A stretch of DNA of 64,000 nucleotides from positions 117,796 through 181,795 of the forward strand of contig NZ_SJXH01000002.1 of the NCBI RefSeq assembly GCF_004336635.1. Reading direction: 5' to 3'. The position numbers and the translations under genes were made by a program. This stretch comes from Acinetobacter sp. ANC 4862 (GTDB lineage: Bacteria; Pseudomonadota; Gammaproteobacteria; Pseudomonadales; Moraxellaceae). Positions within the stretch are counted from its first letter, which is position 1, and each line of letters opens with the position of its first letter. This document shows, one piece after another, positions 9,404 to 19,474 of the stretch. Below the pieces are notes generated by a model. It saw nothing but the letters and a program-made list of their open reading frames with translations, was not told the origin of the DNA and ran no database searches.

Positions 9404-10096
9404 TTACTGCTCCAATTGTTTTAAAATATCTGCCGCTACTGCTTGCTCAGCAAAGCGACGGCTGGATCCTTCACCATACAATACAGGCAAACCGTCGATA
9501 ATACATTCCACTTTGAAATGCTGATTCGGGGCATCACCTTGAATATCCACAACATCGTAAATAGGGAGAGGCTTTTTACGAGCCTGTAAATATTCCTGTA
9601 AGCGTGATTTGGGATCTTTGAGTTGGTCTGTAGGCTCAATATGGTCTAAATATGGCTCGTACCATTTCAGTACGATCTCTTGCAAGACTTTTAAATCATT
9701 GCAGTCGACATAAATTGCACCAATAATCGCTTCTACAGTATCAGCAAGAATAGATTCTCGATGATGTCCACCCGATTTCAACTCGCCTGTGCTTAAGATT
9801 AAACACGGACCAAGTTTCAAATCGTTTGCAATTTTGCCTAATGCTTCTTGACGAACCAATGTGGCACGCATACGCGTTAAACGCCCTTCATTTTCACGAG
9901 GGTAGGCTTGATACAAATAATGGGCAATGATCATCCCTAACAACGAATCGCCTAAAAACTCTAGACGCTCGTAGTTAGATTTATGACTCACCGACCGATG
10001 TGTCAGTGCAAGCTGCAATAATTCAGGCTGTTTGAACTGATAACCGATACGGCTGACCAAGTGCATATCACTTAGTTTGGACTGACCTTTGATCAA
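9404..10096 (-). CDS. rnc: ribonuclease III
   Basis: 230 residues if started at TTG 10096. The double-strand-specific endonuclease processes rRNA precursors and some mRNAs. The signature ERLEFLGDSLLG carries the acidic metal ligands, a second acidic group is in ADTVEAIIGAIY, and a C-terminal dsRNA-binding domain follows (KSRLQEYLQ...GSSRRFAEQAAA-like end). The TTG start overlaps the DUF4845 gene by 29 bases. An ATG at 10066, two bases after that gene's stop, would give 220 residues and also keep all domains. I favour TTG because the KLSD segment just before the ATG looks like part of Acinetobacter RNase III. Confidence 0.93.
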   Translation of the reverse strand: MIKGQSKLSDMHLVSRIGYQFKQPELLQLALTHRSVSHKSNYERLEFLGDSLLGMIIAHYLYQAYPRENEGRLTRMRATLVRQEALGKIANDLKLGPCLILSTGELKSGGHHRESILADTVEAIIGAIYVDCNDLKVLQEIVLKWYEPYLDHIEPTDQLKDPKSRLQEYLQARKKPLPIYDVVDIQGDAPNQHFKVECIIDGLPVLYGEGSSRRFAEQAVAADILKQLEQ

Positions 10097-10442
10097 AACT
10101 TTTCTCGAACTTTAACACTAAATCTATATTGAGTAAGAATGGCTTTCTTATCTCATAATCTTTTTTCACTTGCAGACCATCGATATTGGTAACCTGTGCA
10201 ATATCTTTAAAATTGATATCACGAATCCCATTCATATCAAAACGCTGTGACATTTGCTCAGCAAATTTCTCAGGCGTTGTATTCGCTGGACTACTTTGCA
10301 TTAGCTCTGTAATCTGGCCATCTACAACTCGATCATCCCAATACGGTCCCCAGACTGCAATTGCAATTTTTGCCAAAAAAGCAAAACCAATGATTGCAAT
10401 CAAAATTCCAATATATGATGCACCTTGTTGATTTTTACGCAT
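10068..10442 (-). CDS. DUF4845 domain-containing membrane protein
   Basis: 124 residues. One N-terminal membrane segment (about 10-31) follows a short basic head (MRKNQQGASYIG), leaving a periplasmic domain. DUF4845 proteins are regularly encoded between lepB and rnc in gamma-proteobacteria, as here, and resemble pilin-type N-termini. It overlaps the rnc reading frame. The biochemical function is not known. Confidence 0.85.
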   Translation of the reverse strand: MRKNQQGASYIGILIAIIGFAFLAKIAIAVWGPYWDDRVVDGQITELMQSSPANTTPEKFAEQMSQRFDMNGIRDINFKDIAQVTNIDGLQVKKDYEIRKPFLLNIDLVLKFEKSFDQRSVQTK

Positions 10443-10463
10443 TTGTTATTTTTCCAATCATGC

Positions 10464-11291
10464 TTAATCAATTTTACCGTTACGATTAAATGACGGCAAT
10501 TTAAAACCAGGCTCTTTATGCATCCAGATATAGAATGCACGACCTGTTAGGTTTTCTTCCGGTACAAAGCCCCAAAAACGACTGTCAGCACTTTGATCGC
10601 GATTATCCCCCATCGCGAAGTAATGACCTTGTGGAACTTTGACTTCCCAATATAAACCATTTTCAGCCGAGTATTTACCATTTTCAACATAATTAATAAA
10701 TGGCGCTTGGCGTGCGACATTTACACCCTCAAGCTCACGTATTTTAAAGGTGTGCTTACCCAGTGTTTCTTGATGATAAATCGAGGTTGGCGTATCTAAA
10801 ATGTCTTTTTCACGGCTAAATTCAACTGGAACTTTAGCGACCTTATTACCGTTAATTGAAAGCTGACCATGATCATAAACAATATGATCACCTGGCAAAC
10901 CCACAACACGTTTAATATAACTAATGGTCGGTTGTGGTGGATAACGGAATACAATTACATCACCACGTTCGGGTTCACCCACGTCAATCACTTTGGTATT
11001 TACGATAGGTAAACGTATTCCATAGTTGAATTTATTGACCAGAATAAAATCACCAGTTTCTAATGTCGGCACCATCGAATCTGATGGAATATTAAAAGGC
11101 TCATATAAAAATGAACGCAGGATCAGAACTACTGCCAACACCGGCCAAAAGTCATAAGCCCATGTAATAATGAAATTTTCATTATCCTTGCCTAGAGTTT
11201 GTCTTTGTTTAAAGACAAACTTATCCAACAACCACACCAAAAAGAATATTAATGTGGCTGGTACAAGGATTAAATTAAAATCAAAATCCAT
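10464..11291 (-). CDS. lepB: signal peptidase I
   Basis: 275 residues. It cleaves signal peptides from exported proteins at the outer face of the inner membrane. Two N-terminal membrane segments (about 5-27 and 43-62) precede the catalytic domain. The catalytic Ser is S72 in NIPSDSMVPT, and the general base Lys is K127 in SYIKRVVGLPGD. The conserved box GDNRDQSADSR is also present. It lies 21 bases after lepA on the same strand, the usual lepA-lepB pair. Confidence 0.96.
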   Translation of the reverse strand: MDFDFNLILVPATLIFFLVWLLDKFVFKQRQTLGKDNENFIITWAYDFWPVLAVVLILRSFLYEPFNIPSDSMVPTLETGDFILVNKFNYGIRLPIVNTKVIDVGEPERGDVIVFRYPPQPTISYIKRVVGLPGDHIVYDHGQLSINGNKVAKVPVEFSREKDILDTPTSIYHQETLGKHTFKIRELEGVNVARQAPFINYVENGKYSAENGLYWEVKVPQGHYFAMGDNRDQSADSRFWGFVPEENLTGRAFYIWMHKEPGFKLPSFNRNGKID

Positions 11292-11312
11292 GGGCTTATA
11301 TCCTCAATCTTA

Positions 11313-13130
11313 TTATCTTTCTACTTTCAATACAGCCAGGAACGCTTCTTGCGGGATTTCAACACTACCCACTTGCTTCATGCGTTTCTTACCTTCTTTT
11401 TGCTTGGATAGAAGTTTCTTCTTACGTGAAACGTCACCACCATAACATTTAGCCAATACATTTTTACGCATGGCTTTTACAGTCGAGCGCGCAATAATTT
11501 GTGCACCAATTGCAGCCTGAATCGCGACATCAAACATCTGACGTGGAATCAGCTCTTTCATTTTTTCAACCAGTGCAATACCACGGTGACGCGCATCATT
11601 ACGATGAACAATCATCGCCAAGGCATCCACTTTTTCACCATTAATCAGGACATCCACTTTGACCAATGATGAACTTTCAAAACGGACAAAGTTATAATCG
11701 AGTGAGGCAAAACCGCGTGAACATGATTTCAATTTATCAAAGAAGTCCATCACCACTTCAGCCAAAGGTACTTCAAAGGTCAATGACACTTGTTTACCCA
11801 AGAACTTCATTTCTTTTTGAACACCACGGCGTTCAACACATAATGTCATGACGTTACCCAAGTATTCTTGAGGAACCAAGATATGACATTCAGCAATCGG
11901 TTCACGTAAATCTTCAACCATTGAACCATCAGGCATTTTCGATGGACTGTCGATGTAAATGGTTTCGCCATTTTTCATTAACGATTCATAAATTACCGTT
12001 GGTGCAGAGCTGATAAGGTCTAAATCGTACTCACGCTCTAAACGCTCTTGTACAATTTCCATGTGTAGCATGCCCAAGAAGCCACAACGGAAACCAAAAC
12101 CTAAGGCATCCGAACTTTCAGGTTCGAAGAACAATGCAGAGTCATTAATTTGTAATTTATGCAGCGCTTCACGGAACGGTTCAAAATCGCTGGCATCAAT
12201 TGGGAACAAACCTGCATAGACCTGCGGTTTAACCTTTTTAAAACCCGGTAATACAGCAACATCTGGTGTAGCCGCTAAAGTGATGGTATCGCCCACTGGC
12301 GCACCAAAAATATCTTTAATCCCGGCAATCACAAAGCCCACTTCACCGGCTTCTAACTCACCTGTTTCAGTGTGTTTAGGGTTAAAGATCCCTACCGAGG
12401 TCACGATATGGGTTTGACCAGTCGATTTGACCAGCATTTTATCGCCCTTACGGATACGACCTTCTTTAACACGAACCAGCGAAACCACGCCTAAGTAGTT
12501 ATCGAACCAAGAATCGACAATCAAGGCTTGTAAAGCAGCATCACGATCACCGACCGGTGGCGGAATCACATTGACCAATGTTTCTAAAACACCTTCAACA
12601 CCTAAACCTGTTTTCGCAGAACAGGTCGGTGCTTCTGTCGCTTCAATCCCGATAATATCTTCAATTTCTTGAATTACACGCTCAGGTTCAGCCTGAGGTA
12701 AATCAATCTTGTTTAAAACAGGAAGAACTTCAAGACCTTGTTCAATCGCGGTATAGCAGTTAGCAACAGACTGTGCTTCAACACCCTGTGCCGCATCAAC
12801 AACCAATAAAGCACCTTCACAGGCTGCTAGCGAGCGTGACACTTCATACGAAAAGTCAACGTGTCCTGGAGTATCAATAAAGTTAAGTTGATACTCTTGA
12901 CCATTTGGATGAGTGTAATACAAGGTGACTGACGCAGCTTTAATGGTAATTCCGCGTTCGCGCTCAATGTCCATAGAGTCAAGGACTTGCGCTTGCATTT
13001 CGCGAGCTTGCAGACCACCACAGGTTTGAATAAATCGATCTGCAAGCGTCGACTTACCATGATCGATATGTGCAATAATCGAAAAATTTCGTATATTGTT
13101 GATATTAACTGACTTTTTAGCAACTGCCAT
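11313..13130 (-). CDS. lepA: elongation factor 4 (LepA)
   Basis: 605 residues, close to the family norm. A translational GTPase that binds the ribosome and affects initiation or back-translocation under stress. GTPase motifs are AHIDHGKST (P-loop), DTPGHVDF (G3) and NKIDLP (G4), followed by EF-G-like domains and the LepA-specific C-terminal domain ([27 protein letters not shown]). First gene of the minus-strand lepA-lepB-DUF4845-rnc-era series. The 259 bases upstream hold no gene that I can see and should carry its promoter. Confidence 0.97.
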   Translation of the reverse strand: MAVAKKSVNINNIRNFSIIAHIDHGKSTLADRFIQTCGGLQAREMQAQVLDSMDIERERGITIKAASVTLYYTHPNGQEYQLNFIDTPGHVDFSYEVSRSLAACEGALLVVDAAQGVEAQSVANCYTAIEQGLEVLPVLNKIDLPQAEPERVIQEIEDIIGIEATEAPTCSAKTGLGVEGVLETLVNVIPPPVGDRDAALQALIVDSWFDNYLGVVSLVRVKEGRIRKGDKMLVKSTGQTHIVTSVGIFNPKHTETGELEAGEVGFVIAGIKDIFGAPVGDTITLAATPDVAVLPGFKKVKPQVYAGLFPIDASDFEPFREALHKLQINDSALFFEPESSDALGFGFRCGFLGMLHMEIVQERLEREYDLDLISSAPTVIYESLMKNGETIYIDSPSKMPDGSMVEDLREPIAECHILVPQEYLGNVMTLCVERRGVQKEMKFLGKQVSLTFEVPLAEVVMDFFDKLKSCSRGFASLDYNFVRFESSSLVKVDVLINGEKVDALAMIVHRNDARHRGIALVEKMKELIPRQMFDVAIQAAIGAQIIARSTVKAMRKNVLAKCYGGDVSRKKKLLSKQKEGKKRMKQVGSVEIPQEAFLAVLKVER

Positions 13131-13389
13131 AAACTACTCTAAATCAAAACACACAATCACATACTCGAACAAACAAAGTATTTATGACGTGCAAAAAAGG
13201 ATATTCCGAAGATGTTGCACAGTATAAGCAGTAGATAGTTAAAAATACATAGAGCTTTTTAAAATAGTCAGTTTCTTCTGCAAAACTTTGCTATAAACCA
13301 TCCTCGCTCAAGTATTGATATATGAATGTTATGACAATAATTAAATCAGGTCTTTTAAGCCGTAGTCGACAGGAATGTAGGGATCAATA

Positions 13390-13845
13390 TTAACCTTTTA
13401 AATTAATATTGGTGAAATCTAGCGGGTTAATCTCAGCTGCTATCGGTTGATAGGCTTGGGTAAACGTCGGTGACATGCGTTTTGGTCGACCTGTTGCGAT
13501 TTCGATACATGCCCATTTGGTATTTCCTGTAAATAAAATACTTTGGTCGTGAGGACGATAGAAGACGTATTGACGGAAAGAATACAGTGCATTGAGATCA
13601 TTCAACCAGGTACGCAAAATAATTTTTTCGCCTTCAAATGCCGCTTTACGATATTGCACATGATGCTCAATCGCCACCATTGCATGCTTCAATTCAAGGT
13701 ATTCTTTAAGCCCCAAACCCAAAGCTTCAATATGGGCAGTCGCAACTTCCTGTATCCACTGCATATACACCACATTATTCACATGTCCCAAACTGTCAAT
13801 ATGATCTGCTTGAACGGTCATTTCTAAATCAAAAACTGTGCTCAT
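13390..13845 (-). CDS. acyl-CoA thioesterase, 4HBT hot-dog fold
   Basis: 151 residues from the ATG at 13845. The frame is open for 45 codons further, but that part crosses the protease gene's terminator at 13938-13966, so the later ATG (MSTVFDLEMTV) after TAAAGAA is the likely start. The motif HIDSLGHVNNVVYMQW is the hot-dog 4HBT signature (Asp/His near residues 16-21) of enzymes that hydrolyse acyl-CoA to acid and CoA. The best guess is a YbgC/FadM-like cytoplasmic thioesterase; the chain-length preference is unknown. Confidence 0.83.
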   Translation of the reverse strand: MSTVFDLEMTVQADHIDSLGHVNNVVYMQWIQEVATAHIEALGLGLKEYLELKHAMVAIEHHVQYRKAAFEGEKIILRTWLNDLNALYSFRQYVFYRPHDQSILFTGNTKWACIEIATGRPKRMSPTFTQAYQPIAAEINPLDFTNINLKG

Positions 13846-13934
13846 ATATTCTTTAAACCCGTACTCGTTACAAAAATTTCGTTCAAGGAAACACAGTCTA
13901 CGTAATTTTAAGATAGAGTAAAATTGCAAAACAT

Positions 13935-13967
13935 AAAAAAACCACTCATTTTCAGAGTGGTTTTGCT
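13935..13967 (-). terminator. terminator after the DegP-like protease
   Basis: AAAACCACTC and GAGTGGTTTT form a perfect stem around a short loop, with U-rich sequence on the minus strand, 16 bases past the protease stop. Confidence 0.8.
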
Positions 13968-13982
13968 GTTCATTTATCAAGC

Positions 13983-15365
13983 TTATTCGATACGCATTCC
14001 CAAAATTGCGCGTTGATCTTGACGAATAATCGAAACCCGAGCAATTGAACCTTTTTTCAAGTCAGATACAGATTTAATAAAATCCTCACTATTCAGAATG
14101 GTTTTATTATTGATTTGAGTAATGATATCGCCTGCAATCAGGCGCGATTGTGCAGCAATACCGCCTCGCTTCACTTCCTCTACCAAAATACCGCCTTTAA
14201 TATCTAGCTGTGCCTGTTCAGCAGCGGTTAGGTTGCGAATGCTAACGCCTATAACAGGACCTTTTTGTTGGGCGGTTTGTTCCACTTTTGCCGGGGTGTC
14301 ATCTGGAGCAGTCGTCACAGTCGCCGAAATATTGCGGGTTTTATCATCGCGTAAAACTTGCAACTGAATCACTTGATTAGGCGTAGTCCGGTTTAAATAA
14401 TTCAACAAATCAGAAGTTCTTGAAATGGGTGAACCATTATATTTCAAGATGACATCGCCCGACTTAAAGCCGGCTTTGGCTGCGGGTGAATTTGGCGCTA
14501 CCTGTGTCACCAGTGCACCTTCAGGTTTGGACAGGTGATAAGATTCTGCAAGGGTACGATCAATATCCTGCAGCATTATTCCTAAGTATGAACGCGTGAC
14601 CTTGCCATTCTTTTTCAGCTGCTCTGCCACATCCATGGCCACATCAATCGGAATAGAGAATGACAAACCCATATATCCGCCAGTACCACTAAAGATTCGT
14701 GAGTTTACCCCAACCACTTCACCATCTTGATTAAATAGTGGACCACCCGAATTCCCGGGATTCAAAGCCACATCGGTTTGAATAAATGGAACCGAGGTTT
14801 CTCCCATCATGTTGCGCATTTTTGCGCTGACAATACCGGCTGATGCAGAATAGTCAAAACCAAACGGAGAACCAATAGCCAGTACCGGCTCTCCCACTCT
14901 GAGTCGATCGACATTGCCGGTACGTAATTCAGGGAAATTCGAGCCATTGACTTTTAGAAGCGCAACATCGGTACGCTCATCACTTCCGACAACAGTCGCA
15001 TCAATTTCACGGCGATCGCTCAGCATGATCGTGACTTTAGAAGCATCTTCTACCACATGATGATTCGTTAAAAGGTAACCATCTTTACTGATAAAGAATG
15101 CGCTGCCATAACCCGTTTTTTCTTGTGGTGCTTGTTGCTGTGGAATAATCACCCGATTACCAAAGAAACGTTTTAATATTTCAGGAACTTGCTGCTGTAG
15201 CAATTCTTGCTCTGTCATTTTTTTAACGACATTTACACTCACAACTGCCGGGCTAACTTGTTCTACCAGATTGGAAAAATCTACTGAGGATGCTGCTTGT
15301 GTTTGCGCTGCAGCTATCGTAAATACCGCAGCATAAATTCCTTTTTGTACATAGCGATTTTTCAT
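13983..15365 (-). CDS. Do-family periplasmic serine protease (DegP/MucD type)
   Basis: 460 residues from the ATG at 15365, chosen because GGAGCG lies ten bases before it and MKNRYVQKG begins a normal signal peptide (ending near TQA-ASS). In-frame ATGs at 15374 and 15383 are alternatives. The protease domain has the catalytic His in TNHHVVED, Asp in DERTDVALLKV and Ser in NPGNSGGPLF. Two PDZ domains follow (GLSKPEGALVTQV-type start near 285, and one near 380-455). These enzymes degrade or refold damaged envelope proteins. In pseudomonads the mucD paralogue is with algU, which is not seen here. Confidence 0.9.
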   Translation of the reverse strand: MKNRYVQKGIYAAVFTIAAAQTQAASSVDFSNLVEQVSPAVVSVNVVKKMTEQELLQQQVPEILKRFFGNRVIIPQQQAPQEKTGYGSAFFISKDGYLLTNHHVVEDASKVTIMLSDRREIDATVVGSDERTDVALLKVNGSNFPELRTGNVDRLRVGEPVLAIGSPFGFDYSASAGIVSAKMRNMMGETSVPFIQTDVALNPGNSGGPLFNQDGEVVGVNSRIFSGTGGYMGLSFSIPIDVAMDVAEQLKKNGKVTRSYLGIMLQDIDRTLAESYHLSKPEGALVTQVAPNSPAAKAGFKSGDVILKYNGSPISRTSDLLNYLNRTTPNQVIQLQVLRDDKTRNISATVTTAPDDTPAKVEQTAQQKGPVIGVSIRNLTAAEQAQLDIKGGILVEEVKRGGIAAQSRLIAGDIITQINNKTILNSEDFIKSVSDLKKGSIARVSIIRQDQRAILGMRIE

Positions 15366-15599
15366 ATAAAGCATTCGCTCCATTTCATTATAAATATGTG
15401 TAGACAGTTTCTAGCATAAACTTTGTCTATCTTGGGTAATAATATGTTTGATTATATTTGTATAAACAACAGCTTAAAGTTTTCTTAAAAGTTTGTTGGT
15501 TTATTACTTTTTCTCATCATACATTAGCATATTTGCTCTTGTTTTTTGATCAAAAAAGCGGTGTCATTAGCGAACTTTTTTTCGAATTAGCTGATTGAC

Positions 15600-17237
15600 A
15601 TGTCTAATTTAAACACAACGCATCATTTTGATGTGATCATTGTGGGAAGTGGCGGTGCAGGTTTAAGTCTGGCTTTATCGCTACCCGATCATTTCAATAT
15701 TGCAGTTTTGGCAAAATCGACCTTGACAGATGCCAGCACTTTTTATGCGCAAGGCGGTGTCGCAGCTGTTCTGGATGAAACCGACTCAATTGAACAGCAC
15801 ATTGATGACACCATGATTGCAGGCGCACAACTATGTGAGATTGAGGCGGTAAAACAGACAGTAGAAGGTGGCAAACCTTCGGTTGATTTCCTTTTAAAGC
15901 ATGGTGTGCAATTCACCTTAGATGAGCAAGAACAACTGCATTTAACCCGTGAAGGCGGGCATTCGCAACGACGTATTATTCATGCTGCAGATGCAACCGG
16001 TCGTGCCATTTCAACCACGTTAGTTGAACGCGCCCAAGAAAAACACAACATCACTATTTTTGAAAATTATATTGCGATTGATTTAATTACTTCGCAAAAA
16101 TTAGGGCTAAAAGATCAAGGCAATCGTGCTCTTGGCTTATATGCGCTGGATGAAAAAACTGAAAAAGTACATACCTTTTTAGCACCTTCTACCGCTCTTG
16201 CGTGTGGCGGGGCAATGAAAGCCTATCTGTATACCTCCAATCCCGATATTGCGACCGGCGATGGTATTGCCATGGCCTATCGTGCCGGTTGCCGCGTTGC
16301 CAATATGGAATTTAACCAGTTCCACCCGACCTGTCTTTATCATCCTCAAGCACGTTCATTTTTAATTACTGAAGCCATGCGTGGCGAAGGCGCTTATTTA
16401 CGCTTACCTGATGGTGAACGTTTTATGCTGCGCTTTGACGAACGTGCTGAACTGGCACCACGTGACATTGTGGCACGTGCCATTGACTATGAAATTAAAC
16501 GTTTGGGTATCCGTCATGTCTGGCTGGATATTACCCATAAAGATGAAGCGTTTATTAAAGAGCACTTCCCGACCCTCTATGCACGTTTACTTGAATTAGG
16601 AATCGACATTACCAAGGACATGATTCCAGTAGTTCCTGCAGCTCACTATACTTGTGGCGGAGTGATGGTCGATGAAAATAGCCAGACCGACATTGAAGGA
16701 CTCTATGCCATTGGTGAAACCTCTTATACCGGTTTGCATGGTGCTAACCGAATGGCCAGTAACTCACTTTTAGAATGTTTTGTCTATGGAATGAGTGCGG
16801 CAAAACATATCGAAAGTAAATTCAATACCCAATATAAATCTCCCGATGTACCGGCTTGGGATGATTCTCAGGTAATGAATCCGGATGAAGATGTAGTGAT
16901 TTTGCAAAACTGGGATGAACTGCGTCAAACCATGTGGAACTATGTCGGGATTGTGCGAACCACCAAACGCTTGGAACGCGCCTTACACCGGATTGAAATG
17001 CTAAAACGAGAAATCACTGAATATTATCAGGATTACCAAGTCAGCAAAAATCTGATTGAATTGCGTAATCTGGTCTTGGTTTCCGAGATGATAGTTCGCT
17101 GTGCCATGGAGCGTAAGGAATCACGAGGTTTGCATTACACCCTGGATTATCCTGAGCTTGGACCTGAACTGCGTAAAACCATCCTAATTCCACCTAGCTT
17201 TCAAGTGGAAACACCATTGGTCAATGCTGAAGCCTAG
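15600..17237 (+). CDS. nadB: L-aspartate oxidase
   Basis: 545 residues, the usual size. An FAD enzyme oxidizing L-aspartate to iminoaspartate, the first step of de novo NAD synthesis; NadA then makes quinolinate. The FAD motif [14 protein letters not shown] is at 15-28. [14 protein letters not shown] and HPTCLYHPQ contain active-site His/Arg residues shared with succinate dehydrogenase flavoproteins. [27 protein letters not shown] is the late FAD-binding segment. The ATG at 15600 gives a normal N-terminus. It is a single gene with its own terminator. Confidence 0.96.
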   Translation: MSNLNTTHHFDVIIVGSGGAGLSLALSLPDHFNIAVLAKSTLTDASTFYAQGGVAAVLDETDSIEQHIDDTMIAGAQLCEIEAVKQTVEGGKPSVDFLLKHGVQFTLDEQEQLHLTREGGHSQRRIIHAADATGRAISTTLVERAQEKHNITIFENYIAIDLITSQKLGLKDQGNRALGLYALDEKTEKVHTFLAPSTALACGGAMKAYLYTSNPDIATGDGIAMAYRAGCRVANMEFNQFHPTCLYHPQARSFLITEAMRGEGAYLRLPDGERFMLRFDERAELAPRDIVARAIDYEIKRLGIRHVWLDITHKDEAFIKEHFPTLYARLLELGIDITKDMIPVVPAAHYTCGGVMVDENSQTDIEGLYAIGETSYTGLHGANRMASNSLLECFVYGMSAAKHIESKFNTQYKSPDVPAWDDSQVMNPDEDVVILQNWDELRQTMWNYVGIVRTTKRLERALHRIEMLKREITEYYQDYQVSKNLIELRNLVLVSEMIVRCAMERKESRGLHYTLDYPELGPELRKTILIPPSFQVETPLVNAEA

Positions 17238-17259
17238 TTTTTAAAAGTGGTAAAAACAA

Positions 17260-17293
17260 TAAAAAGCCGAACATCTCTGTTCGGCTTTTTTAA
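17260..17293 (+). terminator. bidirectional terminator between nadB and a thioesterase gene
   Basis: AAAAGCCGAAC pairs with GTTCGGCTTTT around a short loop, with A-runs before and T-runs after. It serves nadB on plus and the convergent thioesterase gene on minus. Confidence 0.85.
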
Positions 17294-17310
17294 TGCTGCA
17301 TAACATTTAT

Positions 17311-17727
17311 TTATCGCTGAGGCGGTATGGAATAGGTGCTTACAGCATGCGCAATAGGTTCTTCCGAATCAATAGAATATAACCATACATCCCCGACTAT
17401 CAGTGCCTTGCCGACTTTCATTAATCGACAAACCGCACGAATATCCTGTTCTGCGGTAGGCTTTCTTAAAAAATTGATGGATAAATTGGTGGTGACTGCC
17501 AACGCGACAATGCCGATCTCGCCTAGTATCGCAATATAAAGCGCATAATCAGCAGCGGTCATCATGGTCGGGCCCGACACTGTTCCACCCGGTCTTAAAT
17601 CAGCAGCACCCACATGATAAATAATGGATGCAGCTTTTTCAGTCACTGTTTCTATTTCGCATTTTTCCAGACTTTGTGGAAATTCAGCCTGTAAAAAAGA
17701 AATAATCTCGGCCTTGGTACTTTTCAT
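17311..17727 (-). CDS. PaaI family thioesterase
   Basis: 138 residues with the hot-dog fold pattern of PaaI/YbaW-like enzymes. GGTVSGPTMMTAADYALYIAILG near 48-70 is the helix segment with the catalytic Asp/Gly region, and ALAVTTNLSINFLRKP is the central strand. It hydrolyses acyl- or aryl-CoA thioesters; the physiological substrate is unknown. Convergent with nadB and separated from tmk by 93 bases, so it may have its own promoter or be the last gene of the pabC-mltG-tmk series. Confidence 0.82.
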   Translation of the reverse strand: MKSTKAEIISFLQAEFPQSLEKCEIETVTEKAASIIYHVGAADLRPGGTVSGPTMMTAADYALYIAILGEIGIVALAVTTNLSINFLRKPTAEQDIRAVCRLMKVGKALIVGDVWLYSIDSEEPIAHAVSTYSIPPQR

Positions 17728-17820
17728 TTATATTTCATCTTCATCCCTGATGATGCTGAATATAAAAGAATAACTCACCTTAAGCACTGATCTTTTTGAT
17801 CTTTGTTTCAATCTAAAAAG

Positions 17821-18420
17821 TTATTTCAGATAAGCTACTGCCTGTTCAAACACCTGATCTGATGTCTGAGTGGCATCTAGACGCTTAATCCGTTCACCTT
17901 GTTGTTCCCACAGCTCTTGATAACCCGAACGCACTTTCTCAAAGAAAGTGGCTTTCTCCTGTTCAAAGCGATCTAGCGCACCACGCTCACGCGCACGCGA
18001 CATCCCCAACTCAGTCGGTGCATCTAGCCAGAAGGTGATATTCGGCATATGTGAGACAAAATTGGCATTCAATAACTGCAATTTTTCTTTGCTTAAGCCA
18101 CGCCCCGCACACTGATAGGCAAAACTGGCATCGGTAAAACGGTCACACAGTACGGTTTTACCCGCAGTCAATGCAGGTACAATCACTTGCTGTAAATGTT
18201 GCGCACGTGCTGCATACATTAAAAGCAATTCAGTATCATTCGACATGCTTTCTTCATGATTAACCGACAACAACAGCGAACGGATTTGCTCAGCCATTGG
18301 GGTACCACCCGGCTCGCGCGTAAGTACCACTTGCTGGCCTTGCTGTTGCAAATAGTCATAAATTTTACGAATGAGTGTGGTTTTCCCGACACCTTCAGTG
18401 CCTTCAAAACTAATAAACAT
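17821..18420 (-). CDS. tmk: thymidylate kinase
   Basis: 199 residues. Phosphorylates dTMP to dTDP with ATP. The P-loop FEGTEGVGKTT is at 4-14, LTREPGGTPMAEQIR is the dTMP-binding DR/EPGGT motif, and CDRFTDASFAYQ contains the DRF motif. It is 9 bases after mltG, in the frequent pabC-mltG(yceG)-tmk cluster. Confidence 0.96.
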   Translation of the reverse strand: MFISFEGTEGVGKTTLIRKIYDYLQQQGQQVVLTREPGGTPMAEQIRSLLLSVNHEESMSNDTELLLMYAARAQHLQQVIVPALTAGKTVLCDRFTDASFAYQCAGRGLSKEKLQLLNANFVSHMPNITFWLDAPTELGMSRARERGALDRFEQEKATFFEKVRSGYQELWEQQGERIKRLDATQTSDQVFEQAVAYLK

Positions 18421-18429
18421 CCATCACTC

Positions 18430-19473
18430 CTACTTCGATTTTAAAACTGACAAGTAATCCTGCACTGCACGATTATGCTCATCCAAACTTGCCGTAAATT
18501 TATGTCCACCATTACCGGTTGCCACAAAATAAATATTGTTTGATGCATCTGGATGCATCGCTGCTTCAATTGCTTTTTGACTTGGTAAGGCAATCGGAGT
18601 TGGCGGTAAACCACTGTTGGTATAGGTATTATAGGCAGTCGGTGTACGCAAATCTGTACGGGTGATATTGCCTTTATAGTTATCTCCCATACCATAAATC
18701 ACGGTTGGGTCAGTTTGCAGACGCATCCCCATTTTCAAACGGCGTACAAACACACCAGCGACCTGTTCCAGTTCACGATCGAGACTGGTTTCTTTCTCAA
18801 CAATTGAAGCCATAATCAAGGCTTCATATTTATCTTTATAAGGTAGGTCAGAGGCGCGATTTGCCCATGCTTCGTCCAAAGATTTCATTTGACGGTTATA
18901 CAAATCTGTCAGAATCTTTTTATCTGTTTCGCCTTTGGCAAAGAAATAGGTATCCGGCGCAAACAAACCTTCAGGATGATTAAACGGAATATTCAATGCT
19001 TGCAGCATTTGATCTTGCGGAAGATTCAGCACTTCTTTGGTGACTAAATCATCTTTCTTGAGAAGTTCAATTAACTGCTTAAAGGTCGTGCCTTCAATCA
19101 CCAGAATGCGATTCATTTGTGCATTTTCAGAATTCGCGAGCATATCCATCACTTGACGAATCGTCATCCCTTGACGCACTTCATATACACCGGCTTTCAT
19201 AGTGTCATGAATGATAAATTTTTGATAAAGCTTTAATATAATCGGGAAACTGACTTTATCTTCTTTGGCTAAACGATTAATAAAGCCTGAATAAGTATCA
19301 CCTGTTCCGATCGCCAGCAGCTGCTTTTCACCTTCGACAGGATAAGCCTTAAATAAGCTTGACCATAAAATGACTGAAGCCATGACCACGAAACCCATGA
19401 ATAGAACGATGAAACCTTTCAATGGAAATACTTTTGTGGCTTTCTTTTTTGAGTTTTTGTTTGTGCTGGACAT
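18430..19473 (-). CDS. mltG: endolytic transglycosylase MltG
   Basis: 347 residues. One N-terminal membrane segment (about 16-38) anchors the periplasmic domain. MltG cleaves nascent peptidoglycan strands and helps set glycan length. The catalytic Glu is in ASIVEKETS, and the C-terminal block QTDPTVIYGMG...YNTY...GLPPTPI is diagnostic. It lies a single base from pabC and 9 bases from tmk, so the three genes should be one transcript. Confidence 0.95.
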   Translation of the reverse strand: MSSTNKNSKKKATKVFPLKGFIVLFMGFVVMASVILWSSLFKAYPVEGEKQLLAIGTGDTYSGFINRLAKEDKVSFPIILKLYQKFIIHDTMKAGVYEVRQGMTIRQVMDMLANSENAQMNRILVIEGTTFKQLIELLKKDDLVTKEVLNLPQDQMLQALNIPFNHPEGLFAPDTYFFAKGETDKKILTDLYNRQMKSLDEAWANRASDLPYKDKYEALIMASIVEKETSLDRELEQVAGVFVRRLKMGMRLQTDPTVIYGMGDNYKGNITRTDLRTPTAYNTYTNSGLPPTPIALPSQKAIEAAMHPDASNNIYFVATGNGGHKFTASLDEHNRAVQDYLSVLKSK

Positions 19474-19474
19474 A

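Noticed and set aside
13846..13980. N-terminal extension of the thioesterase
   Set aside because: It would cross the terminator of the protease gene and has no family similarity.
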